Shown one piece after another: positions 31,288-41,484 of a stretch of DNA of 64,000 nucleotides. Location of the stretch: NCBI GenBank assembly GCA_001600635.1, contig BCKL01000004.1:600044-664043 (forward strand). The letters are read 5' to 3'. The translations under genes were made by a program, and so were the position numbers. The notes beneath the pieces were generated by a model that saw only the letters and a program-made list of their open reading frames with translations, was not told where the DNA came from and ran no database searches. Source of the DNA: Leucosporidium creatinivorum (Eukaryota; Basidiomycota; Microbotryomycetes; Leucosporidiales; Leucosporidiaceae). The number at the start of each line of letters is the position of its first letter. Within the stretch, counting starts at the first letter, position 1.

Positions 31288-33932
31288 TTATAGCTCGTCC
31301 CTCGAGTCTCTCGTCTCATACCTCGACAAATCCTCCTCACTGTCAAGCGAGTCCCTCCTCCCCGGCGCCGACTCTCCACCCACCAAAGCCTCCGACTCGG
31401 ACTCCTCGACATCTTTAGAACCCTTAGGGCGAGGTGTTCGATGGCGGTCCTTGGACGAATCGCGAGAGAACGAGGGGAGGCCGAAACGGCCTCGGGAGGA
31501 GCCTGTCGGCGAGGTGACGTCGGGAGAGGAGGAGGCAAAGCGTTGTCCGAGTCGTTCGGCGAGAGGAGCACTGCCGTGGCGAGGAGGGGGCTGTGCCCTC
31601 GTCGCATCCGTCTCGTCGTCGTCGTCTCCGACCGCTCGGATCCGTCCTTGGTCGAAGGGGTCGGTGTAGGAAGGGACGGTTGGAGAGGTGGCAGAGCGAG
31701 TGAAGGCAGGGCTGGAGGGAGTGGAAGAGAAGGCGCCGGTCGAGAAGGCGGAGGAAGGGGAGAAGCCCGAGTTGCCAATGTCGGCCGAGGCGGGTTGAGG
31801 CACGTGCATGTGCGAGCCGGCGAGGCGGTTGTGGTCGTGATGTGTAGCGACTCCGTGAGGGTCGGTGGGGTAGATGTGAACGGCGTCGCTCTGGGCGAAG
31901 GTGATGGAGTTGCCGCGGTCTCGGCTTCCAGAGGCGAAGGGAGCGTCGGGAGGGGCGATGCTCGTGGTGGTCGAGTGGAAGGAGATCTTGTCGGCAGCGT
32001 CGTGCGGCATCGGCGCATCGTACAACTGCACGCCCTTCAGCACGCTCATGCCCATCCCAGCCTCGGCCGGTCCACTGCCCATCGCTCCCGGCGCTCCCGA
32101 CCTGCCCAGCGTACTCGGGTCGAACCTCGGCTCCCTCCTCATGCTCCTCCTCGCCGACATGGCACGATGGATCGACCCGATCGCGCCGAAGGATCCTCGA
32201 AGAGCGTCGATGCCGGGATCTTCCATGTCGAGTCCCTTCTCGTAGTCTGCGTCGACGTGGGCGCGGGCGCGAGAGGCTGAGAGTAGCATGGTCGAACGGC
32301 GGTCGAGTCCCTTGGTAGCGACGTCTTCGGGCTCGACCTTCGACAATTGGAGCAGCGTAATGCCACAGCAAATGACGAGGAAGCCCATCACGACGGTCAC
32401 GATGTCGACTGTGAGGAGAAGCGCCGAAGTCAGTTTTCCGGCTGAGTTGTGCTGCATCGGCGTCGTCGACTCACCTGCTGAAGCGGCAAAGCCCTGGTTG
32501 AGGATGACCGAGGTGACGAGGGTCGCCCCCGTGAAGATCACGTAGTAGGTCGGTGTTACTGCAGCGTGTGGCGAGTCAGCCTCGTGAGCATGAGGGAGCG
32601 TGCAGCTGAGCTCACCCATCGCGGTGTTATACAGCTCCAGCGCCTTGTTGAGGTAGTTGATTTCCGTGAGCAGCGTAATGACCACGAAGCCGAAGAGAAA
32701 CCAGAAGAACCAGTGCTTGACCTGGTTGTCGCCTCTGTTGATGCATAGAGATATTGTACACGAGTACGACGGAGAAAAAGTGAGCCTATGGCCAACCGAA
32801 AGGAGGGGCGAAAACGAACGCCGAGATTCTCAACTCACCGGATGGAGGTCAAAATCGACGATCCCAGACCACTCGTGCAGGCGACCGACAATCCTCCGAT
32901 GAGAGAACAGATGGTGATGTAGACGAGCATGTGCGTTTTGCCGTACTTGGGCGCGACGAAGAAGCTGGAGGAGCGCCGAGTTAGCTTCGGCGGCGAGAGT
33001 CGATCCCGCACTCTCAGCGACAAGCTGCGATCATACAGCGGGCGTGACTACTCACATGAGACCCAGACTACTCGCAATGACGAGTGAGCCGTACACGAGG
33101 AAGCCTGGCGAGAGGAACAGGTGCTGGAACTCCTTGATCGTCGTCGTGCTCTGCTCCTGAGGTCCGTTGAGGGCCACGATGGTGGCTCCAAGGATTGCCA
33201 GCAAACATCCGACCTTTCCGAAGAAAGTGAGCTTCTCCTTGAGGAAGATGGAGGACAAGACGGCGCAGATGACGACCGAGAGCGCTCCGAGCGGCGTCAC
33301 GAGGATGGCTTCGGTGAAGGCGTAGGCCACAAAGTCTGCGAATTGATGGAGCGAGCGAAGCGAGGTGATGGAGTGAAAGCAGATCAGCTCGGCTCAAGCG
33401 CTCGGTCGGCTTGACGAGTCGCCGAAGGACTCGAACTCACTCAGGATCTCCCCGACGATCACTATGAAGTGTATAGACATAGATGGTCAGCTTATGCTCA
33501 TGCTGGCTGTCCTACATCGTGAAGCGCAGGCGGTGCGTGCGTGCGTTTCCGAGCAGGCGAGGCTTACTGAGGATCATGCCGGTCCACCAGCTGCAGGAGC
33601 AACTCATTAGCAATATTAGGGTACACCACGACAGCAATTGACGCACAGCGGGCTCTTGAGGTATGCGTGGCCCTCTCCAGCGACACCGCCGGCCTTGGCT
33701 TGAGCGCTCAGCAGACCCTATGGAGCTGTAGGTCAGCGAGGAGGCTCATACGTAGCTAGCTCTTCCGCACCTTCTTCTTGATCACGAAGCTTGAGCCAAT
33801 GAACAGCCCCGAACCTATTGCCAGGCAAACCCCAATGATCTTGTACGAGCTCGGATTCGCCTTTGCTGCCGCCGACGCTGTTGCTGAGACCGCTGCACTC
33901 GTTGCTGACGCTACCGCGCTTGTTGTAGACAT
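31288..33932 (-). CDS. NIPA-family magnesium transporter (DUF803)
   Basis: About nine exons, starting [20 protein letters not shown] at 33932 and ending DSRDEL at 31288. The first ~340 residues carry the membrane domain: [96 protein letters not shown] and [12 protein letters not shown]-like helices, matching NIPA1-4, which move Mg2+ across plasma or endosomal membranes. The last ~350 residues are disordered, with Ser/Pro/Asp/Arg-rich stretches ([20 protein letters not shown]), which could carry phosphorylation and trafficking signals. Several introns contain a TTCGGCG motif near the branch site. Function by family, cation not proven. Confidence 0.88.
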
Positions 33933-34859
33933 GACGGAGACGGCGGAGGAAAGTGGTCCAAGCTAGCTGAGGAAGCGAGTCGAACGGGCGTAGGAAGCGA
34001 GTTGAACGGGCGTGAGGATGCGGGGGAACGAGAAGGCGGGAAGCGGAGGTGGCTTGATGAGGTGTAGTGGACGATGAGCGATCCCCTGTAGTCGCCGAGA
34101 AGACTCTCCTGCTGTAGCCGAGTGCGAAACCTGGATGCGAGTGAATGGGAGCAGGACAACCCTCCTTCTCGCTGGTTGACGCGACCCAAGTCCGCAGCCC
34201 TCATTTCAAAGTCTCAGTTGGATGACTTCCAGGCTGCAGCAAAGTATAAGGCGGTGCTTGTCGAGCTGAGTAGATGCTCGCTCACAGTCGGACTTGAGTA
34301 GAACGAGCAGAACGAGCTGAATCTCCTCCTGTCGATCGAGCTCCGAGCTTGCGCCGAGCCGGGCTGCAACAGTCTAGAGGTTGATCAGGCGGTCTTTGGG
34401 ATGTTAGGGGGATCACCAGTACGAACTGTACCTTGGTGTATATCACTACCTCCATGGAGACGAGCAAGAGGTAACGGAACGGTCGCCGAAGCCATCGCCG
34501 AGCAGCTCTCGTCGCTCATCTCGCGGCCACAGAGACCGAACAGTCTGAGCTCAGCATCCATCGGAGTTCACTTGAGATGTCGCCTCACCCTGCTGTACAC
34601 CAAGCTGAGCCCATGCGCCTGCAGGAGCGCTCAAGGGTGCAAAGCCGAGACAGGAGACTGTGCTTCGGTAACGTAGGGCGAGAGGCCCTTATTCGGCTTC
34701 GGACATGATCCACTAGAACAAGTAAGTACCGCTACTCAGCTTCTATCAAAGTGTGAAGCAGAGCTCCCCGGCTTGACGACCTAGGAGAAGACGAGCTCGA
34801 GCCGCTTCTGCTCCTACTCTTCTCATCGCTCTTCTCACGCTCCTTCGCGCGTCGAACAG
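33933..34859. other. Divergent intergenic region NIPA / BAG; probably contains the BAG gene's first exon
   Basis: The BAG frame is open back to 34785 but has no ATG, so a 5' exon must lie here. A good donor GTAAGT stands at 34719, but the ATG just before it (34706) meets TAG after three codons. I could not settle the start. Otherwise nothing is recognised. Confidence 0.5.
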
Positions 34860-36335
34860 GAGTGCATCAAACTGGCTGCTCAACTCGCTCAAGTAGGAGC
34901 GCGCTTCTCCGAGCTTTCCACCTCGACTTCTGCCCATCTCTCGGCCACTCTCGCCCAGTCGCATCAGCAGCTCCTCGCCTTTCTCGCCGAGCACCCCGAG
35001 AACCCTGCAGTTAAACAGCTCGTAGCTGCTGCCAGTGAGTCCAGCTAGACTCTGTAGTACTTGACAGCTCGAAGCTCACCACGTTCCCTCCCCTTCGAAT
35101 CGCTCGCGAAACAGATCACCCGCTCGTCGTCGACTACAGCAGCAAGGTCTTGCACTTCGCCTCTACCTACCAGACCTACATCTTTGGCCTCTTCGCCCTC
35201 GCATTTCAGCTTTACCTGTCCCAGGCCAGCACCAAGCGTCAAGCTCGTAGCCGCAACTCGAGGCGCCTTCAGGACCGCGCGTACCGTGTAGCAGAAATTA
35301 AGGCTGCCAAGATGGTCGATCTCGGACTCGGAAACGGACTCGGTGGAGTCTCCAAGGGCAAGCAGGGCTTTGGAGAGGTGGAAGTGCAGTGGGGCAAGGA
35401 GAAGTGAGTCCTGTTCGCACGCAGACGGGTGCAGAGGTCCGCCGAATGTCGCAGTACTTCGGACGAGTCCCGAAGGGCCTCGCACTGCTTTTGCCGAGGT
35501 GCAGATCGCTGATTGGAGCTGTCTCTCGGTCTTCTCGCAGGATCCGCGTCCCCCTTCCCCCTCCCAACTCGCCTCTTTCGTCATTCAAGGATACCCTGTA
35601 CAACATCACCGGTGTTCCTCCTTCTCACATGAAGGTATGCTACCTCGCTCGACTTCATGACTTGCGCTCGACGGTGCACAAGAAGGCCCGAGCTGACCTC
35701 CCTTTGCCTCACAGCTCATCTACTCGGGCGGACTGCTCAAGGACGACCTCGCTCCCCTCTCCTCCTACGATCTCGTCGATGCCGATCCTACCGCCGGCGA
35801 CTCGTCAGCTCCCACCTCCTTCTGGGACAGCTGGTCCTTCCGCTCCACTTCCACCCGCAAGCTCAAGAAGCTTGTCCTTCTCGGCTCCAAGACCACTTCG
35901 GCCGTCGTCAACGACCACCTCTCCTCCCGCCGCGACCTCCTCCTCCCCGGCTCCGAGGAAGTCGTTCCTCCCAAGCCCGTCGAGGACGAGTCGGCCGTCA
36001 TTTCCAAGATCAACGCCATCGCGACTGTCAAGCTGGACGAGCTGCGGCCCATGATCAAGGGAGTGGAAGACTACCTCGCCGACCTCGAAGGCGAGAAGGG
36101 AGCGGACGAGCCCGCCCCGGCGACCAACCCCCGAGCTCTCATCTTTGTGAGCGAGGCGCTCCTCCAGGCGCTGCTCAAGTTGGATTCGATCGACATTCAG
36201 AGTGGCTTTGCCGAGGCGAGGGCGGCTAGGAAGCAGGGAGTCAAGGTGCTACAGGCCGAGTTGGACAAGGTCGATGGACTGAAGGAGGTGTGGAAGAAGG
36301 CGAGCAAGAGGGGAGAGACGGAGGGGAAGCTGTAG
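34860..36335 (+). CDS. Membrane-anchored ubiquitin-like/BAG-domain protein, 5' exon unresolved
   Basis: The supported part begins at an acceptor (GAACAG before 34860) with ECIKLAAQLAQVGARFSELS. A membrane span follows (TYQTYIFGLFALAFQLYLS), then a basic stretch (KRQARSRNSRRLQDRAY). Next is a ubiquitin-like part split over exons (GFGEVEVQWGKEK, IRVPLPPPNSPLSSFKDTLY, NITGVPPSHMK, LIYSGGLLKDDLAPLSSYDL). The C-terminus has a BAG domain (VISKINAIATVKLDELRPMI, KGVEDYLADLEG, RALIFVSEALLQALLKLDSI). The order TM-UBL-BAG matches yeast/fission-yeast Snl1/Bag102-type factors, which anchor Hsp70 nucleotide exchange at the ER or nuclear envelope. Introns at about 35036-35115, 35404-35540 and 35636-35714. 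The stop is TAG at 36333-36335. No ATG exists in this first exon. Confidence 0.75.
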
Positions 36336-37317
36336 GATCGCATTACTCTCGTAGTCTCGTTTCTTATCTCTAGACTGTGATTGCTGAGGCCATTCGAGTC
36401 TTGACCTAGAGGCTTCCGGAGAGGGCTCGGCTTTCGGAGAGGGCTCGGCGAGAAGTGAGCGCCGAAACCTGAAAGAGCGCCGAGCTCCACTGCGCTGCTT
36501 CACGACTTGCTCAATTGTCTAGGCGTCGTAAAAAAGCTAGCTTAAGATGTTTCCACTAACTGCGAGCGCTCAGCCGCCACTTGTAGGGCTTTACTGGCTC
36601 TCAGCGGCAGGACCGAGGGCGCTCAGCCCCTGGAAAGGGGGGGCTCGACCTCTGTAGGCAAGCTTGACTGGCTCGCTCAAATCGATTCAGCCGAAGCTGG
36701 AATCATCATACAGCGAAAGCCGTCTGCCAGCGACGAATCGATCGCTCAAGCTTCAGCCGAAATCCGCAGCAGGCGCCCTCCCCTTGGAACTTGGACGCCT
36801 GCTCGTTTGCCTCTTGCTCGCCTGTTCAGACCAGTTTGTAAGCCTCGCCACCACGTCCGGACGATCCAGGAAGCACGTACAATCGCACCTCTACACCCCT
36901 GCACCAACATCACCCTTCCAACGACCCTCCCACACCCGCTGGACGTCGAGGGAAGGGTCGAATTTTTCGAGGCGTCCCTGCGTGGGATGTAGGGCGCTCG
37001 AGACGGGCAGGGAATTGCAGGGGGAGGTGCTGTCGATTTGGTGCACCAGGAGGAGGTTATGCTCGTGCTGCAGAGGCTGCAGGGGACGCTTCCGGACCGA
37101 CCTCGAGGGGAGGGGGAGGTGCTGCCCAAATCGAGCTGGGAGGCTACCAGATTGCTGCAGCAGAGCAGGGGAGGGTGCATCAGTTCATCGGGGTGCAGGG
37201 GGAACCTTTGACCTTGCCGTTGAGGGTGCAGGCTCTCCGCAACGACTTATCGAATCCGCCTCGAGGACACGGCGCTGACCCCTTCGCTCTTCTTCTTCCT
37301 ACCCTCCTACAGCGAAG
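36336..37317. other. Intergenic region upstream of RPL39
   Basis: About 980 bp. It contains a short direct repeat CGGAGAGGGCTCGG twice near 36418-36450. Just before the RPL39 ATG the sequence GCGCTGACC...CCTCCTACAG (37270-37311) looks like the 3' end of a 5'-UTR intron, common in ribosomal protein genes. No coding region is convincing. Confidence 0.5.
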
Positions 37318-37797
37318 ATGCCTTCCAACAAGTCCTTCCGTACCAAGGTCATCCTCGCCAAGGCGTCGAAGCAGAACCGGTGCGTTTGGCCATACCTACG
37401 CGTCTGCTCGAGCTATTCGCTGACTTGTCGTCCTCCCTCAGCCCCATTCCCCAGTGGTTCCGTCTCGTGAGTTGAAGCACCATTCGCAATCCACAACCTC
37501 GACAGGATTGGAGTGGTACTCTGGGGCGACCACGAGCTCGAAATCCGCCCAGAGCGCTCGCTCGGCGGTTCAAGCTACTTCCCGAGCAGCGCTGACGTTG
37601 TACTGCATCTGCTTTAAACGCGTCTACAGAAGGCGGACACCAAGATCCAGTACAACGCGAAGAGGCGTCACTGGAGGAGGACAAAGGTGAATTGAGATTA
37701 TCGAGGACTTGGAGCGGTCGCCGAACCGCTCGGCGCCGACCGCCGCTGGAGCCATAGCTGACCCTCCTCACCTTCCCTCCCACAGCTCAACCTTTAA
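37318..37797 (+). CDS. RPL39: 60S ribosomal protein eL39
   Basis: Four tiny exons spell the 51-residue protein: MPSNKSFRTKVILAKASKQN, then R-PIPQWFRL, then KADTKIQYNAKRRHW with RRTK, then LNL and stop at 37795-37797. It lines the exit tunnel of the large subunit. Introns are 37380-37440, ~37468-37629 and ~37687-37786, all with GTGCG/GTGAG donors and CAG acceptors. The family is normally 51 residues and ends KLGL; here KLNL. Intron 2 and exon 3 are partly copied 1.7 kb downstream (separate entry). Confidence 0.93.
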
Positions 37798-39228
37798 GCA
37801 GCTTTACGTACGATGCTTTCGCCGAACCTCTACCACCTTTCCACCTCTCTTCGCCTTGTCCCCTTCCCCCGCCTTTCGCCTTCGCTGTCCTCTCGACTTC
37901 TCTCCCCTCATCCCTGATCGACTCTTCATGACCCTCTTCCCCCTTTAATCGACCTTCTCGACCCACCGTTTCATCATCAAGAACCCTCCTACTCTCTCCT
38001 TCACTTTCGTTTCGGCGCCGAAAGAGCTAGCTAGGAAGCCGGGAGACGGTCATTCGTTGAAGGAGGGGCGAGGAGCAACGTCGTGGAGTACTCGTAGTGT
38101 TTGGTGTGAATGGTGTAGACGAGGTCTAGTGAAGTGGAACGGTGTGGTGTGTGTTTCTGGGGACGTTTTGATTTCGGAGTTGAAAAGGACCGGTGGATGG
38201 GGATGGTGGGAGTCTGTTGTTTGTGATGGTTGTGGATGGGGATTGAGTAGCTGGAGGGGGCTGAACCATGCAAAGAGACATGTCTAGGTCTGCAGAAGTA
38301 ACCTCGCGAGAGAGCGAGGCGAGAACGACCTCGTCGACCAGGTTCGGCGCTCCAGTTCGGTCGTCTTTTCGCGAGCTTGCGCATAGGGAGCCGAGCTCGG
38401 GGCTCGTAGCACGGCGGGGGAGACGGCACCAACCCGGCGAGAGGCTTTTGGTGCAGTGGAGAGAGGGCGCTGAGCTCGGCTCTGGCTCCCTCCTTCCGTT
38501 CTGGCTCGTTCTGCCGCTCTGACCAGTACCCGCTTGAGTAGACTTTCCGCACTCACCATGGTCCATCAGCTGGCCGCGCGCCTCAGGGCCATCCACTCGA
38601 CTCGTCGGCAAGCTGCAATTCCTCTCCACGGCGCTCCGAGTTGCCTTCCTCGTTTCGCCTCAAGCTCTCGAGGTGTACATCGACAATTGAGAGCAGGCCA
38701 CCATCAGAGATTGGCTGGACCACTGGGTGACGACGTTTCTCAGTAACAGCAGCATACGCGATGAGGAAGAGACTCGCAAGTTTGGTCGACGGCTCCGAGT
38801 CGCGCTCTCGGCTCTCAGGTTGGGGGTTTTCCGCGCAAGACGGCGCTGAGCAGACGGAGCCGAGCAGGAAATCTCGGTAGGATGCGTTACGAATAGCACA
38901 GGGTGAGGCCCTTTCGAGCTGGAAGGGCCCGAGGATCGCACTTTCCGAGTCTCGGCGCTCGCTGCCAGTGGCTTCGTCCAGCGGGTCACTCCGGCTCGAT
39001 GAGCCTCCCACTGTTCTCAGCGCTTCGTCAGTCGAAGTTGTAGCAATGACTCGTCACTGCGGCTGACGGAGACTTGGACTGCTGGTCCCAAGCCGGGATC
39101 CTCCCTTCGGCGCTGACCTCGGCTCGCTCACGCCGTCCCCCTTGCTCCTCCCCACCGTCCGTCTACACCCGGCGTGTCCATCACCGCGGCTACCCTTCAG
39201 GAAGCTCTGCCAACTTCAGCTCCAACCG
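37798..39228. other. Long gene-free stretch downstream of RPL39
   Basis: About 1.4 kb. The minus strand of ~38060-38290 is CA/CT-rich (many ACACC, CATCC) and looks like a fungal leader sequence, yet no reading frame follows it. Short frames such as 38534-38746 plus and 38583-39011 minus have no recognisable features. It may host a non-coding transcript or simply be spacer. Confidence 0.4.
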
Positions 39229-39383
39229 ACTCTGAGGCGGCCATGAGCTCGAGAGCCGCCCAGAGTGCTCGCTCGGCGGTTCAAGCTACTTCCCGAGCAG
39301 CGCTGACGTTGTACTGCATCTGCTTTAAACGCGTCTACAGAAGGCGGACACCAAGATCCAGCCAACGCGAAGAGGCGTCACTG
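39229..39383 (+). pseudogene. Duplicated fragment of RPL39 (intron 2 end plus most of exon 3)
   Basis: Bases 39229-39383 match 37518-37673 over ~156 bp with only about ten differences and a one-base deletion. The copy includes the branch site CTGAC, the acceptor CTACAG and the exon text for KADTKIQ-NAKRRH, but nothing of exons 1, 2 or 4. Because the intron is retained, it arose by DNA duplication, not from mRNA. A frame runs through it (to 39779), but that frame uses the intron as coding and overlaps FMC1 on the other strand, so I do not call it a gene. Confidence 0.8.
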
Positions 39384-39497
39384 CACGCGAAGAATCTGGC
39401 GAGGAAGAACAGCGAGCAGTTCAAGCCCAGCTCGGCTCTCGTTTCGGCGGACGTCAAGATCGTAGAGGTTACAATACAGAATTGCCGATTTCCCACT

Positions 39498-40031
39498 TTA
39501 CTCCGCGTTGAACATGGTCTGCAGGCTTCCCTTGCCCTGGTCGCCAGCCTCCTTGAGCTTCTTGGCCCGAGCTCCCTCCATCGTCGGCGCAACCCCTTCC
39601 TCGAACGGCTCGGGGTAGTCGAGGCCGACCATCTTTGCCGACTTGCGGGACCGCTCATCGTTGGTCATGCCACTGGTAGGGTTATACCGCTCCACGAGCT
39701 CCTGTTTGAGCCATGTAGGGCGTCAGCGCGGCTCTTGTCTGAAGCTCAGCAGCAAAACAGCACCTTGTGGATGCGGTGAGCGCGGAGGAAGACGACCATG
39801 TCGTCCACTTGGCGCTTGAAAGCAGTCGCTTCTGGTGATTCCGCTGGGATTGTACGGGCAGAGTCGAAGATTAGGCGGAGGTGAGCGGGGATGGTAGGGG
39901 ATCGTTCTGCGCGAGCATGAATCGACTGTAGAAGAGCGAGGGTCAGCGGTGATCCTGTAGCTGAGCAGGGGTGGACTCACGTTGGCTACAAACTGGCGCA
40001 GAGTGGAACGGTACAGCGACGGAAGCGACAT
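39498..40031 (-). CDS. FMC1: Mitochondrial ATP synthase assembly factor Fmc1 (LYR-motif protein)
   Basis: Three exons: 40031-39981 (MSLPSLYRSTLRQFVAN), 39925 down to ~39764 (SIHARAERSPTIPAHLRLIF to LRAHRIHK) and the last from ~39702 to 39498. LYR stands at residues 6-8, typical of the LYR family. The last exon, ELVERYNPTSGMTNDERSR then KSAKMVGLDYPEPF, closely matches yeast Fmc1 (ELVDRYNP...VGLDVP). Fmc1 is a matrix protein that helps Atp12 in folding and assembling the F1 part of ATP synthase. It is transcribed away from ATP11, 80 bp apart, and its 3' end lies ~110 bp from the RPL39 fragment. Confidence 0.88.
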
Positions 40032-40111
40032 TGCGAAGATGGGAGGAAGCCGAAACCAGTCGAAGCTCCGCTGCACCTTTCTGTCTCCTACAATTCTCGC
40101 CTCGTCTCGAC
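40032..40111. promoter_or_regulatory. Bidirectional promoter of FMC1 and ATP11
   Basis: Only 80 bp separate the two start codons, so the genes must share promoter elements. No TATA-like box is evident; C/T-rich leader is seen on the ATP11 side. Confidence 0.7.
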
Positions 40112-41330
40112 ATGTTCCGCCTCGCCGTTCGTAGTGTAACACCGAGGGTACTGCCCAGCAGCAGCCGTCGCTGCCTGTCCTCCACCAGCTTCCTTCGCTC
40201 ATCGACTCCTCAATGGGAAGAGCTCATCGGCGGGCGCGAGGGCGTCGAGCGCAAGAGGAAGGCCTACGAGGGCAAATACGCTGCCGCGATGGAGGCCAAA
40301 GCCAAGGCCGAAGGAACCAGCGTCGAGGAGCTCAAGCAGCGCCAGGCGGTCCTTGAAGCCCAGCAGAAGGCGGCGGCGGAGGAAGCGAGGGCGCTGAGGC
40401 AGCAGACTGCAGCAGAGGGGAGTGCTGGTCCCGTAGCGGCGGGGTCGGAGAAGAGTCCGGCGCAGGGACAAGTCGTCAGGCCGCTCCCGTCGTCCGAGGA
40501 GTCTGATACAGCAAGGGCTGCTCGCGCTTTCACCAAGCCGAAGGATTCATCCGATTCTCCCGTCAAGGTGCGCTTTGCTATAGTCTGTGCGCTTACAGAA
40601 AGTGTATTGACGCTTGTACAAACCTCTTACAGCCCCTCCACTCCATCATGGACCTCTCCAAGGCCGCTCAGCTCGACACTTCGGCGATCTCGCAGCTCTG
40701 GACGACCTACCACCAAGCCAAGGGCTTCCTTTCGGCCGCCATCCCCACCGCCGTTTACGAGAAGATGGTGCAGAGCGGCAAGAAGTACCCCATCTTCGTC
40801 CTGCCTCTGGCTCGCGACGTCGTTGGCGAGCTGCCCGATGGATCCGAGACGGCCAGTGCCATCGAGATGTACCTTCTGGTGAGTTCGAGGTCGTTCATTT
40901 GGACTTGATAGATCGCTGCATAGATTGCTGACACCTCTTCCATCGCTTTTGACAGGAATGGGCCCTCCTTCCCCCTCCCTCCACCGTCACCGAGCCGGTC
41001 CCCTTCCCCTCCACCGTCCTCTTCACTCCTCTAGCCGAATACAAAGTCCGCCAAACCTACTCGCAACCGTACCTCATCCTCTCGCACTACACCGACATCG
41101 CCGCCTCTCACAACGTCGTCCTCATGCGCGGCGAGATCTCGGACAATGTCGCCCTCGACCAGGTGCATGCCCAAGTCCTTGCCGTGAGGATGCAGATGTT
41201 CTATAATGATACCGGGAAGGGTGGGGAGAAGGAGGATGAGAGGAGGGAGCTGCTGAGGTTGTTCCATGAGAAGCCGGAGGACTTTGACGTGCAGAGGCTG
41301 ATCAAGAGCGGTGAGATCAGTCAGATTTAG
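40112..41330 (+). CDS. ATP11: F1-ATPase assembly factor Atp11 (ATPAF1)
   Basis: Three exons (40112-40566, 40634-~40878, ~40956-41330). The N-terminus MFRLAVRSVTPRVLPSSSRR is a clear mitochondrial presequence. A charged coiled region follows (RKRKAYEGKYAAAMEAKAKA, VEELKQRQAVLEAQQKAAAE), then the Atp11 core: SIMDLSKAAQLDTSAISQLW, YPIFVLPLARD, TVLFTPLAEYKVRQTYSQPY, LILSHYTDIAASHNVVLMRG and EISDNVALDQVHAQVLAVRM. Atp11 is a chaperone that holds F1 beta subunits before assembly with alpha. The neighbour FMC1 acts in the same pathway. Confidence 0.9.
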
Positions 41331-41484
41331 ATGTTTTGATGTCGAATAGAAATGATAGCAAGTCCCTCTGAGGACAAGAAGTGCATATTCTTGCGGTCGG
41401 GTAGAGCGATTGAGCTCGCGAAGGCTTCTCTCTCGGCGCCGAGAAAGGATCCGAAACGCTCTATGCTCTATCTTTACGACACGT

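Noticed and set aside
38534-38746. Small plus frame with an Arg-rich, presequence-like start
   Set aside because: Too short, no homolog recognised, unsupported by splice or composition evidence.
39174-39779. 201-codon plus frame through the RPL39 fragment
   Set aside because: It would translate an intron and overlaps FMC1 in antisense; starts with GTG; no similarity beyond the fragment.
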